A stretch of 64,000 nt of DNA from Sergeia podlipaevii (lineage: Eukaryota > Euglenozoa > Kinetoplastea > Trypanosomatida > Trypanosomatidae), in contig JASANZ010002247.1 of NCBI GenBank assembly GCA_030849805.1, positions 39,886 through 103,885 of the forward strand, given 5' to 3'. Position numbers and translations under genes: made by a program. The notes below the pieces were generated by a model that saw nothing but the letters and a program-made list of their open reading frames with translations, was not told where the DNA came from and did no database searches. This document shows, piece by piece, positions 27,348 through 38,000 of this stretch (its first letter is position 1; every line of letters starts with the position of its first letter).

Positions 27348-30300
27348 CTAAATAGAAGGATCTAGCGACTCTGACTCAGTTTCCGTAGAACTGACCTGCG
27401 CAGAGTTCTTCGGTACCTGTGGGATGCGATCTGGAGGCGAATTCTCCTTGAGTACCTCGGAGAGCTTCAGCAGCGCTCGCTGCAGTCCAGATGGCAGCAC
27501 TCTATTGGATTCATGCACCACGGAGATATCACACTTGCACACAATCACTGCCCTCTTTGCATTATCATGGATGCGCTCTGGCACCCCGATGGCGTCCTTC
27601 AGCTGCTTCATGACCGCGTTGTCAGAGTCTGGATTTTGATGAAATCTCGGCTCACGGTAGTTGTTAAATACAATCAGTAGAGGAACATTAGTGAAGAAGC
27701 GCGCCACGCCACGTAGGTACTGGCGCGCCTCATGAAATCGCCGCTTATTCTGCGAGTCTACAACGAACAAGAGAAAGTGAACCTCGTCCATGCGTGTGAC
27801 GTAGTAGCGCCAGTTGTCACGAAAGGAGGCACGACCACCGAGCTCATTAAGCGCAAAGATCCACTCCTCGAAAGCAACCACTTGCTTGGAAAGACCCACC
27901 GTGGCGGTCGTGGGCCGCGCCAGACCGCGAATGGAATTTGTGATAAGCGTCTTGCCAGTATTTTCAAGACCAAAAAGAAGGCCCACACGCCACGCCTTAC
28001 GTGAAGTGACGGCCTCCCGGGGGAGCAAGTAGTTGAGCGCGATCCGGGCGATGGAAGGGAAACGGTAGCCAGTGCTGTAGAGAGAATCTGAGCCGACAGG
28101 CGGCAGTGTGGTGATGCTATGATGGCGCCTACTGTTTATACTACCCCCAATTGTTCCTATCGCAGTGACCTCCCGTCTCATCGGTGCGGCACTGGGCACC
28201 ATATCTGTAAAAACCGCGGAACCTCGACGCTGCTCCAGGAGATCTTCTAGCCCATCCTCACTCTCCCTGTACTCGCAGAAGTTGCGCAGCAGCTGCAGCG
28301 CCTCTGTTTCACTCAGTACCTCGTTGATCTCCGCCGCGCCAATGTACATGTTACGCAGATGATGCAAATTGTTTACGAACACACGGACGAGATCGTGTTT
28401 GCTAATGTGACGGCCGCCAAAAGCCTCCTCGAGGGAGTGCACGGCTTGGTGAATGTCCTCCACACTCACCTTCAGGTCCACCGTGGAACCCTGTGAGTCG
28501 TAAATCATATTTACCGCGCGCTGCATGTTCAACACTCGGATTTCGGCGTTTCTCTCCTTTGCGACCTCGTCATCATCCACGTTCACTTCAAAGGGGTCGC
28601 AGAGTCCAACATCGTTGGTGTCAAAGTCAAACTCGTCAGCCACGTGCCTGTCCTGACAAGGAACATAGTGCTCTGGCTTAGAGAAGTACTGCTCACACCA
28701 CGCTGCTAGTTTCGGTGTCGCTGCGCACACGCACACACCAGGCACAAGCACTGGTGCATACCTGGCCGTCGTGCCACGTGCTGCATTGACGGTCATAAGC
28801 AGCATGGCCACATCATGCGGCAGGGCACAAAGCAGGCAGTCATGCAGCATGCCGTCGACAATATTCGGACTTGGTGGCGACCGCTTGTCGCTATCGAAAC
28901 ACGCAAAGTGTACCGTAATGCCGCAGACGCACTGGCAGAAAGTATCATACAAGGTTGTGTCGCCATCCTCCACCACCGTGGTGGTGCGTAGTGCGTGGCC
29001 GAGGGTCTGCGCAATGAACTGCAATCGTGGTACATACATGTCTTGGATGCTGCTCACAAGGTGAAGAAGGTCCACAAGATCAAGTTTCTTTCCAAGGCGC
29101 TGCAGGACGAGCGGCAATGTGTTCCACGCAACGATTACCTTCACCCGCTTATCAAACACCGCACTCACCGCAGCACGCAGAGACACCATCAGGCGGTAAA
29201 GGAGCGCATTGAGGGCCACCTCAAAGAGCTGTGTGTGCAGCACGCTCTCACGCTTCTCTGGACCTAAAAGTACACACTGGAAGTGCCCCACAAGACAAAA
29301 CGCAGGGCGACAGTGCTGCTCATACTCTGGCGTGTGGCTCACCTTCACATCTGGCGGTCGTGCACAGCGCTCGACCGTGTCCTTTGAAAGCTGAATAGCC
29401 AGCCCGGCGATGTTGTCAGAAAAGAGACTTCGCGCGAACGCCTCCAGCGCTACCGCATCTTCAGCAAGGGAAGCCGCCTTGCTGGAAACCACAGAGGCGT
29501 TATTTCTGAATGCAGCAAGGCCGCCCCCCCCTGTGGTGAAAATTCCAAAGGGAGAGGTGGGGTCACCAGCACAGCCGCCACCACCACCACTGCTGCTGCC
29601 GCCGTGAACTGTCCCAGTTCCACCAGAGTGCGCTGTTGTCCCAGTGCCAGCAGCAGCAGCAGTGGTGCCTGGAGTATCTCCTATACCGGTGCTGCTAGGC
29701 ACTGCAGCGTGACTCAAATGTAGGGGTGCCCGTGGCGTGAGACGTGGCGCATTGCCAGCGCCAGTCCCTTTAAACACATGTGACCCAAACTGTGCTTGGT
29801 GTGCCTCGATGAGATGCTCAAACTCCGTGACAGTTGCCTTGAGTGTATCGAGAATGCCATTCAGAAAGTCATCAGTGACAAAGCACTCCAGGTAGGCCTC
29901 CACCTTGGCCCTATCGCTGACGTGCCGATTCCACTCCAGCCCTACCACCTTACCAGTTTTGCCTAAGAATTGAGCAATCTCTGTGCAGCGTGCGTTATCA
30001 GTCCAACCCTCAATGACTGGATCACGATAGACATCCGACTGCAACATCTGCAGAACTTTCTCCGTAGGTGTGACAGAGGTCTGTACTTCGCCAAAGTTGT
30101 CCCGGTACAAGCAAATATTCAGCACAATGCTCTGCTTCAGTGGGTCGTAGCGCAGGTCGTGCACCTCGCCTTGTTGCATGTGCAGGGTATAGTTCTTCGG
30201 GATCACAAGATCCGAGCGGTAGCTGACAAGCTCAGAGATGTTGTTGAGAGCAAGGTCAATAGCCTCAATAATATACGGGGAGAGGTCAGTCGGGACATTG

Positions 30301-30755
30301 TAAAGGCGGGCGGCATCAACAGCAATGGTGACGCCAAGGCGCTTGCCTAGATCAGTCACACGCCGACGCACAAGTTCGATAAGACTGGCCTTCCTGTTTT
30401 GTGATGAGCACTCCTCCATGAGACGAGTGATCGCTGCCGACCAGCGCTCCCGCTCCTCACACGAGTTCATCCTAAATTTGATATTGTGGTGTTTCCGCGT
30501 CTGCACAATGAGCACGAAGAAACGATTCTGTTTGTCGCCGGCGTACATGACCTCTCGGATGTCCTTTGCTTTGATTATTTTCTGCGGGACGTGCGCCTGA
30601 TCGTTCTTGTACATTTCCATATGTCCACCACCAACCGCAGGAACTACCACCCAAAATCGCTTCTTATATCCAGAGAGCTTCCGGTGGTCGTGGTGCTCCA
30701 CAACGCAGCGCAGCACCCCCATGAGGTACTGCTGCGGTTCACCGGACTTCTCCAT
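27348..30755 (-). CDS. PH-domain protein with C-terminal ARF-like GTPase domain (1135 aa)
   Basis: The frame opens at 30893, but the first 46 codons are homopolymer-derived and cross a likely acceptor, so the ATG at 30755 is used. Residues about 8-113 read as a pleckstrin-homology domain: a Lys-Lys-Arg-Phe-Trp-Val strand near 31-36 and the conserved C-terminal helix Trp at 105. The middle (about 115-900) is unrecognised and contains a Gly/Ala/Thr-rich linker (about 365-430) and a helical region near 770-860. Residues about 925-1105 look like a small GTPase of the ARF/ARL type, with P-loop Gly-Leu-Glu-Asn-Thr-Gly-Lys-Thr and a Leu-Gly-Gly-Arg switch II. The usual Asn-Lys-x-Asp is replaced by Asn-Asn-Tyr-Arg-Glu. 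Membrane targeting by the PH domain is likely; guanine specificity is uncertain. Confidence 0.72.
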   Translation of the reverse strand: MEKSGEPQQYLMGVLRCVVEHHDHRKLSGYKKRFWVVVPAVGGGHMEMYKNDQAHVPQKIIKAKDIREVMYAGDKQNRFFVLIVQTRKHHNIKFRMNSCEERERWSAAITRLMEECSSQNRKASLIELVRRRVTDLGKRLGVTIAVDAARLYNVPTDLSPYIIEAIDLALNNISELVSYRSDLVIPKNYTLHMQQGEVHDLRYDPLKQSIVLNICLYRDNFGEVQTSVTPTEKVLQMLQSDVYRDPVIEGWTDNARCTEIAQFLGKTGKVVGLEWNRHVSDRAKVEAYLECFVTDDFLNGILDTLKATVTEFEHLIEAHQAQFGSHVFKGTGAGNAPRLTPRAPLHLSHAAVPSSTGIGDTPGTTAAAAGTGTTAHSGGTGTVHGGSSSGGGGGCAGDPTSPFGIFTTGGGGLAAFRNNASVVSSKAASLAEDAVALEAFARSLFSDNIAGLAIQLSKDTVERCARPPDVKVSHTPEYEQHCRPAFCLVGHFQCVLLGPEKRESVLHTQLFEVALNALLYRLMVSLRAAVSAVFDKRVKVIVAWNTLPLVLQRLGKKLDLVDLLHLVSSIQDMYVPRLQFIAQTLGHALRTTTVVEDGDTTLYDTFCQCVCGITVHFACFDSDKRSPPSPNIVDGMLHDCLLCALPHDVAMLLMTVNAARGTTARYAPVLVPGVCVCAATPKLAAWCEQYFSKPEHYVPCQDRHVADEFDFDTNDVGLCDPFEVNVDDDEVAKERNAEIRVLNMQRAVNMIYDSQGSTVDLKVSVEDIHQAVHSLEEAFGGRHISKHDLVRVFVNNLHHLRNMYIGAAEINEVLSETEALQLLRNFCEYRESEDGLEDLLEQRRGSAVFTDMVPSAAPMRREVTAIGTIGGSINSRRHHSITTLPPVGSDSLYSTGYRFPSIARIALNYLLPREAVTSRKAWRVGLLFGLENTGKTLITNSIRGLARPTTATVGLSKQVVAFEEWIFALNELGGRASFRDNWRYYVTRMDEVHFLLFVVDSQNKRRFHEARQYLRGVARFFTNVPLLIVFNNYREPRFHQNPDSDNAVMKQLKDAIGVPERIHDNAKRAVIVCKCDISVVHESNRVLPSGLQRALLKLSEVLKENSPPDRIPQVPKNSAQVSSTETESESLDPSI

Positions 30756-31381
30756 TATCAACAAAAAAAAAATAAAAGTAACAAAAAAAATTATATCTTT
30801 TCTTGGTTTATTTTTTTCCGATTTTTTTTTTCTTTTTGAAAAAAGGGGGGAATAATTATAATAAAACCCCTCGTATCTAAGATGGCAAAGCACCTATGTA
30901 ATATAAAGAAATGTTCGCCCAGAATCAAACCTCAAATCATCAAATATAGAAATGATAATTACAATAATAATAATGAGTGACCAATAGTACAAATATACAG
31001 ATGAAAAAAAAATGGAAAAGAAAAGAATGTGGAGCAGAGCTCAGCTGCTTATTCAAATAAGTAAATAAATATCTATATATAGATGTAGATATGTATCGCT
31101 GTGACGCTCTAATAAGAAGGGAAAAGAAAGGAAAGAAAGAAAAGAAAAATGTGGTTAAAAAGATTGGAAACGCCGTCATGTCAATGTAGAGCCAAAGAAA
31201 ATTCATAGGAAAAAAACACTTTATATTTGAATGACATGCCACGTCAACAGATTCGTGTATGACATAAGCATAGATGTGTCCTTTTTTTTTTTTCTTAATC
31301 GAGAGCTCAAGCTCCGTGCATGACATAGTACAGTTAACACTCTTACTGCCACCCTCTTCACACACACACACTCTCTTCCTG
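30756..31381. other. Intergenic spacer
   Basis: This A-run-rich spacer includes a (TA/GATA)-like patch near 31070-31095 and a T-run at 31281-31292. No gene or RNA was recognised. Confidence 0.6.
30832..30850 (-). promoter_or_regulatory. Predicted trans-splice acceptor for the PH-ARF gene
   Basis: In the minus sense a C6T6 tract (about 30839-30850) is followed by AG at 30832-30833, giving a leader of about 77 nt before the ATG at 30755. T-runs nearer the start (30762-30772 and 30783-30790) have no AG before the CDS. Confidence 0.4.
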
Positions 31382-33937
31382 TTACTTTCGCCCTTTGAAA
31401 AGGCGTGTGCGGCGCTTCACAGGCTGCCCCACCGCATCTTGCATGGATTCAATGGAACCTCCATCAAGCGCCTCAAACTTGCTCCACTCGCGCATCAGCG
31501 GTGTGAGCAGCAGATCAACCCACTGGTTCACTCGTTGAGTCATGTCAAAGCCGGTCGTGTCATCAAGACCCAACGTGCGGCGCAGCAGCGCACGCTCTTC
31601 CTCTACCATGTCCCTGAAGATCCCGCGCATGCACGCAAGCCCCTGTTGCTTCGCGGCTTCATCGGATACACCAAGAGCTCCGCGGTAGTTGCGCACCAGG
31701 TAGACCTTGGCTGCATCAACAGCTTCTGACCAACGTGCAGTGGCAGTGGCGAGCACCTCGGCCAGTACAGAAGGAATAGTAGAAGAGGCAGAGACCGCCG
31801 TTGTGCGCCACGCAAGTGCTTCGAAGCGGAAGTCCGCCCATACTGCCTTCATCAGCGCAGCACACGTTTCCTGCAGGTCCTGCAGCGCAGTATCCACCTC
31901 AGCAGCCACAGCCGCCGACTTGACAGCTCGCTTCAACAACTTCACGCGCAGTGCAACCATGCGGGCCCAGCACGTGTCCACACGAACAAGCAGCTCGTAG
32001 CGATGAGTGAAAGACTTGGTTTTGCCAGCCTCCGCAGTCATTGTGCGCGCGCACGCGGTGAGCAGCGCCTTGGCACGCGGCGCCTGGCCCTCCTTCTCCT
32101 CGAAGCTTGCAAAACCAAACCAGCGCTTTTCATCAAACGGAAATGCCTTGATGGCGTCCTGGTAGATCTGACGCACCTTCTCTACGTATTCAGCATGCGC
32201 GTTCGCACTGCGTGACGCTGGAGAAGGCGACGACTGGGCCGCTGCAAGACACTCCTTCTCCAGTCCCAAGGCGGCATCGTAGATGTCCCCGTCTTTCGTG
32301 ACATGCGCAGCAGCACGGAGAAGTTTGCGCGCTTGAGCGTAGTCGCCCTGCCTCGCTTCCAAGGCGGCGGCCTCGCGCCACAGTCTAGGACAGTCCGCCA
32401 CTGAGAAGGGAAAGGACCTGATGGCCTCAGCAAATGCGGCACGTGCATCTCCCACCTGCCCCGCCGCCTCCGCACGTCTGGCGTACTCTACGGTAAGCAC
32501 AGCACGTTGCTGCACGCGATACGGCTCAATACTGTTGCTGCTTGCACCACCACTATCACTACCACCGTCACCGGTTGCCTCTCCTGAAATGGAGGCCTTG
32601 AGCAGCTCCATAGCACGCGAACGGACATCTTGCAGATCACTAGTGGAGCTTGTGGGAGAAGACGAGGAAAGCAGAGGAGAAGAAGAGCTTCCGGCTGCTT
32701 CCGCTAGACGTCGCTCCTCATCTCTGAGAAGCAAGTACAAAGAGAGGATGGCGTCGTAGTCGTGGGGGTTCGCTGCAATTTGCGCCTCATACACGGTACG
32801 GGCCTGTACTCGAGCGAGGTTCTCGTAGTGCTGGCTATCGCCATGAAGACGTTCGAAACGCCCATACGCTGTTAGCACAATCTCTGTGAGAGAGTGCTTG
32901 CTGCTGTTACTGCCTGAACTCCCAGCGCTACCACTATTATTGTGAATAGATTTCTTTGTGCGAGACGTCGGGCTAGTAGAACTATTACTGTCGCTTTGCG
33001 CGCTTGGAGCGCATGTATCTTGTAGGCGGCGAAGAAGCGTGTTGTACGTCGCTCGCGCCTCCGCCACTTGACCACTCGCCGCAAGCGTATCTGCCAGTGC
33101 GAGGGGGATGCAGCAGTCAATCGGACCCCAGACCAATGCCTCCGGTAGAGCCTCTAGAGTAGTCTGCAGCACACGTATGGCACGGCGCGAATCCCCAAAC
33201 ACGAACTGTTCTGTGCGACTGTAAAGCAACCACGCCTCTGGTGTGTTCGCTGTCTCCACGTACTGCCGAAGAACATCTCGACACGCCTCGGCACGCCCGC
33301 GCTGAGCCTCAAATAGCGCACATGCTTCGTACGCACAAGAAGGCACCGTAGGGCCGCTGAGCCAGCGACTAAACACGTCTCTAGTTCTCTGCAACTCACC
33401 CTCTAAGTTTCCAGAGGAACCGGCGACGACTTGCTCAAAGAGGGCATATTTTAGCCAGAGGTCCACACTCGCTGGGAGCGCGGTCACCCCACGGGACCAC
33501 ACCTGCCGCGCGTGCTCTACGAAGCCGCCGAGCTCCTCCAGCTCTGCATAGTCACGCCATAGCTTTGGATTTTCTCCGTGCACCGCTACTGCCCTCTCCA
33601 GCACGGCACGCATGCGTGAGTAGTCACCCTGCTGCGCCTCCCAGCGGGCGTAGTTTATCCAATTGCCAAGGGCCTTGAAGCCCTTTTTAATCTTTACCTC
33701 TAGTTCGCTACGCCGCTTCTGGTGGTACATAGCCAGCTCCTCAGGAGTGTGAATAGTCACGCGTGCGCTACTCGTCTGCGCCGGCGCGTGAAACCGCTGC
33801 ATTTCCGCTGCGTCACTGAGTATCTTCGCCACTGAGATCTGCTCCTTGGCCTCGCGACCGTCTCTAAACACATCCATGCGGCGCATGGCGGCAGCGGCAG
33901 GGCCAAGGCGCCGTGCGTCACTGCGGCTTCGCTTCAT
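31382..33937 (-). CDS. CLF1: HAT-repeat pre-mRNA splicing factor, Clf1/Syf3/Crooked-neck type (851 aa)
   Basis: The protein is a near-continuous array of half-a-TPR (HAT) repeats carrying Trp, Tyr and Glu at repeat positions (for example Trp-Ile-Asn-Tyr-Ala-x-Trp-Glu near residue 92 and Leu-Trp-x-x-Tyr-Ala-x-x-Glu near 127). The N-terminal entry sequence, with a Thr-Pro-Glu-Glu-Leu motif before an Arg-Arg-Ser-Glu-Leu helix, is the one seen in Crooked-neck/CRNKL1/Clf1. Length fits the family (roughly 690-850 aa). Low-complexity Ser/Asn inserts near residues 315-345 and 415-475 interrupt the array. Clf1 is a scaffold of the Prp19-associated complex in the activated spliceosome; in trypanosomatids it would serve mainly trans-splicing in the nucleus. 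The ATG at 33937 lies 7 nt after a strong acceptor. Confidence 0.87.
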   Translation of the reverse strand: MKRSRSDARRLGPAAAAMRRMDVFRDGREAKEQISVAKILSDAAEMQRFHAPAQTSSARVTIHTPEELAMYHQKRRSELEVKIKKGFKALGNWINYARWEAQQGDYSRMRAVLERAVAVHGENPKLWRDYAELEELGGFVEHARQVWSRGVTALPASVDLWLKYALFEQVVAGSSGNLEGELQRTRDVFSRWLSGPTVPSCAYEACALFEAQRGRAEACRDVLRQYVETANTPEAWLLYSRTEQFVFGDSRRAIRVLQTTLEALPEALVWGPIDCCIPLALADTLAASGQVAEARATYNTLLRRLQDTCAPSAQSDSNSSTSPTSRTKKSIHNNSGSAGSSGSNSSKHSLTEIVLTAYGRFERLHGDSQHYENLARVQARTVYEAQIAANPHDYDAILSLYLLLRDEERRLAEAAGSSSSPLLSSSSPTSSTSDLQDVRSRAMELLKASISGEATGDGGSDSGGASSNSIEPYRVQQRAVLTVEYARRAEAAGQVGDARAAFAEAIRSFPFSVADCPRLWREAAALEARQGDYAQARKLLRAAAHVTKDGDIYDAALGLEKECLAAAQSSPSPASRSANAHAEYVEKVRQIYQDAIKAFPFDEKRWFGFASFEEKEGQAPRAKALLTACARTMTAEAGKTKSFTHRYELLVRVDTCWARMVALRVKLLKRAVKSAAVAAEVDTALQDLQETCAALMKAVWADFRFEALAWRTTAVSASSTIPSVLAEVLATATARWSEAVDAAKVYLVRNYRGALGVSDEAAKQQGLACMRGIFRDMVEEERALLRRTLGLDDTTGFDMTQRVNQWVDLLLTPLMREWSKFEALDGGSIESMQDAVGQPVKRRTRLFKGRK

Positions 33938-35067
33938 TAAGTGACTAGTAAGAAAAAGGGAGAGAAATTGAGTGTATATAGTACGTAGCTAACCAATCTT
34001 TTTTTCCCCTCTTTTCGTGCTTGTATTTCGTGGCCTTTGCAAGTCGTAAATAATAAATACTCTAATACGCGCTACAAAAAGCAAATGCTACACGTTTAAC
34101 GAGATACAAGAAAAAAAAAAAATAGGCGTACTTTGAAAAGAAAGATTTAGTAAATATAGAAGCGCGAGAGTGCTCTCCTTGTCTTCTATCTTCTCCTATG
34201 TAATTTACTGACGTAAAGGCCTAAACAACAACAAAAAAAACCAACAGCAAAAAAAAAGGGAAGTAATAGCACAGATGAAACAAAAACGAAACAAATGCAT
34301 TAATAGGCAATGAAACAATAATAATCTGTAGCTACACCTTAAATAGCCCTTCAGGTAGCAGTCGTCCTCCCACTTCCTATCAAAGAAAAAAAAATAACAA
34401 AGTGGCCAAAAGGCATGACGTTCCATTAAGAAATAAAAAGAGAGAAGAGATTTTTTTCTATTTTGCTTACCACTATATATACCTCCACTACAAACAAGAA
34501 TAAGATAGTATCACCAAATATCGCTCCTTCTGCATATCTCCCCTGGTACACCTGTACACATACACACACACACTTCCTCCTCCTCCTCTCCTTCACATGC
34601 ACACAAAGTACAGAGAGGCATCCATGAAGAGCAGGGAGGAAGGGAGAGAGAGAGAGAGAAGAGAAAAGAGGAGTTTCAACATCCAATCAGCTTAGATTCT
34701 ATAAGTTGTTTCGCACCACCTCTTTTTTTTTCTTAAATAAAAGTGGCGAACCCCTACTTCCTTTAGTTTGACATGCAGTAGCCACAATATGTATATGGCT
34801 CATCCAAAGAAAAAAAAGAAACATTTTCCCTGTTTGAGTAACACTCTCGCTTCTTCATATCTGGCTCACGTGCGACAAGATCTACCTCTCTCTCTTTCTC
34901 TCCCTGTGTGTGTGCGCGCACGTTTATGCGTGTGCAGTCCGTGCATTTTTTTTTTCTCCCTTCTGCCCCTCTTCGTAGAGGGAGGAAGGTATGCATGCCC
35001 GTACTATTTATTGACCTCCAAAGCATCTCCCCATTTAGCCATAAATCTCTGTGCTGCTGCTCTTCGC
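33938..35067. other. Intergenic spacer
   Basis: The spacer holds the leader of the Clf1-like gene and the 3'UTR of the 35068-40011 gene. It has A-runs, GA repeats (34638-34665) and CT/GT repeats (34886-34925). Two hydrophobic or repeat-coded open frames (34205-34426 and 34763-35071) were examined and not accepted. Confidence 0.6.
33945..33967 (-). promoter_or_regulatory. Predicted trans-splice acceptor for the Clf1-like gene
   Basis: In the minus sense an uninterrupted C/T tract (33950-33967) is followed by ACTAG, with the AG at 33945-33946, 7 nt before the ATG at 33937. Confidence 0.5.
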
Positions 35068-38000
35068 TCATTGATAGGAGGCAAAAGCAGCCAGGAACTT
35101 CTCAGCACGGACCTTAGCCTTCTCCTGCGACAAAGCACTCTGCAGACGCGGGGAGCGCAGCAGCTCGCGTGCGTACCTAGCAAGAGGATCAAACACGCCC
35201 GCCGTAAAAGCTTCCTGTGCCTTGAGACGGCTAGAGGTACCGCGGCCTTCTAGAATATCGGTGCCAATCTGCACTGCATCTATCCACGGGAGCCACGCCT
35301 GGGCTTCTGTGATGGCCTTGTACGCTGCCGCGCCACAAGAGGCTCCAGCGCTACCAGCGCTTCTCGCCTCTTCCTCTTCCTCACTGTTGCGCTGACTGCT
35401 GAGGCCGTTGCTAGCCACAGAACCACTGCGTGATGCTGTCGCGCGATCACGCAGCGTCTCAAACACCTCCAGAAGTGTCATCATTGCAGTGTAGCAATCT
35501 GCGGCGCGGTGGGCATCTCGCAGCTCTGAAAGGGTGCCCTCATAGTCAAACGTGAGAGCAGCAGATACTGTGCGGCGGAAGCCCATGAACTGGTTGGTGA
35601 GAGAAGAAAGCTCCCCGCAGCAGTCAATGAGGACGCGCCACTCATGCAGGATACCGTCATCTTCCATGTAATCATCAGGGCCACGTAAGAGGTCTGTCAC
35701 CCACGCCTCCAGTACGCGGCAGGCATCATAGTCGGCAAGTAGCGAATAGCGGAAAGCTTCCTGCCAAAGTCGGTGCTCCATGAGCGCAGTCACAAGCCTG
35801 CGCACACTCAGCGCAAAGTCTTCCGCAGAGACTCCGTCCACCCACAAGTCTGTGCAGTCCAGAGTGCTGCCCTTGCGCCACAGCTTGCGCTCGCAGTGCG
35901 CCTGGTAGGCACGTCGCTCCAGCCATGGAACATCATGCCGAGACAGCAGAGCCCCTCTGATACCACCGCCGTATGCAGCAGACGCGTCACCCTTGTTGTT
36001 GCTGTTTCCGCTAACTCCCCCAGGTACAGCAGAGGATGAATCAACTATGTACTGCTGCTGCCAGGAATAGCCAAGAGAAAGCGGGGAGCTGTACAGACGG
36101 GACCCAGTCTGTTCCCCGTGCCGGCCAAAGGCACTGCTCTCTTGTTCTTCCTCTTGTTCAGCTCCGGCCCCACGGTCCTCACTGCCACGAATGTGCTCTG
36201 CAGGCGCAGAAGGGGCGATGAGGTGAACCGCCATGAGTGCCATGTTCGCCAACTCACCCACAGAAATGCGAGCGTTGTGACTGCGGCGCAGTGGGGAGCA
36301 GCGCAGAAGCGTAGCGAGGTCGGACATGACGCGTCCACACTGCGCGTATGCATGACGGTTCATTAAATACCTATGAAGACCCATGATGGCGCGACAGCGC
36401 AGTGCCTCAGTGGAAGCTGAGGCGCTTTTGGTTGGCAGACGGGCAATATAGTTGTACCACTTGATGGTCAAGATCTCGTGCAGCTGGGCGACACCGTTGG
36501 ACACGACGCACAAGGCGTCCATATTGCGCTGCGATGCGCATGCGGATGCCACAAGATGGCCAAGCAGCGTGTGAAACTGGTCCGCATACGCATTGGCTAC
36601 TCCTAGCTTCTCGGCAAGTTCCAGTGCGGCCTGGAGGTCGTGTAAGCAGCACTCGTAGTCACAGTCCTCCAGACTCGCCAGGGACAGACAGAGGCGGCAG
36701 TCAAGAAGCAGCTCTTGCAAGGCTACTTCAAGACACTTAAAGCTGTTTGAATTGGCCCCTGCAGAAACAGCCAGTGACGCTGAGGCCTCCTCCTCCTCCG
36801 CTGCGCCTTCTTCGCCCACAGAACTCCCAGCACCTCCACGAATGGCATGCATCAGCTCCACTAGTTCAGGAAGGAAGAAGTTGCGCACAATGCACGCAGG
36901 CGCGCGCAGCACGTGCAGGCTACCGCATGGCACAAGGCGGCGGAGCACACCAACAGAGTACAGCTTCGGCCCAGCAGTATGAGGAGCCCTACGAAGCAGC
37001 TCGCGTATCTCGTTCAGAGGGAGTGAGACCGCGAGAGCACTCACGGCGTGCGCGTCGGTAAGGAGGAGCCCGTCGTTCAGGAGAAGACGTGGCACCACCT
37101 CCTCTCCACTAGGTGATACAGCCGCCGCCGCTGCAAGGCTGCTGCGCACCTTCAGGCACGCCGCAAGTAGCTCTGCCCCGCGTGTGGTGCGGCCTGCATC
37201 GATATCCGCAACGAGTGCAAAGTGCTGAAGCAACGGGAATGTAGAGCTGAGCGCCATGGCCCATGTAGCGCACGCACGCAAGCAACGGAAGCTACGGCAA
37301 CGCGCGAGGCGCACCGCAACTTGCACCGCAAAGGTGCTGCCCTCACACTTGCTGAGAAGCAGGGATGAAGCACGATCCTCGACGTTTCCTTCCTCCTCTT
37401 CCGGCTGCTCTGCGTGTAGTTTTGTGGGCAGAAAAATAGCCAGAATACGGTCCGCCACGGCCGAATCCACTTCGCCCACGAGCTCGACAAGATCCGCACC
37501 CGCAACTTGAACCGTGTGGTACGCCGCCGTCAGCAGCGTCAGCGCGGTGGTTAACTTCTGAGCGACGACGCCATCGTGCTGTTTCCCCCCAGTGCTAGCC
37601 CACCCAACATATGTGAGGAGCAGGAAGGCAATACGATGCAGGAGACTACGCTCAACGGTACCGCAAATAAAGTGGCGACTGAAGTTGCAGAAGCGCGTGA
37701 GGGACGCGGGCGTGGAGGATACAGACTGGGGACCACCACAGCTGCACCGTGATGCTCCCTCCTTTGCATAGGTGGCAGTTGCCATGACATGCGCAACAGC
37801 AGCTTCCACACTAGCAGGAGGAAAGCCACTGCAACTCGGTGAGTACCCACAGATGAAGGCCTCGCTGAGAACACGAGGCAGGCGCGCCAACTGACCATTG
37901 CTGCCAGCGCTGACGTTGCTGAGAGTGTCGCCAAGAAGCTCAGCGAGAAGATCGACACCGCGTGAGCAGCTCTTGAACACCTCCACACCCTCGAGGAAAG

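Noticed and set aside
34763..35071. 102-codon frame whose ATG overlaps the stop of the 35068-40011 gene (ATGA overlap)
   Set aside because: Overlapping translation is not expected in trans-spliced trypanosomatid mRNAs, there is no acceptor of its own, and part of it is coded by CT/GT repeats.
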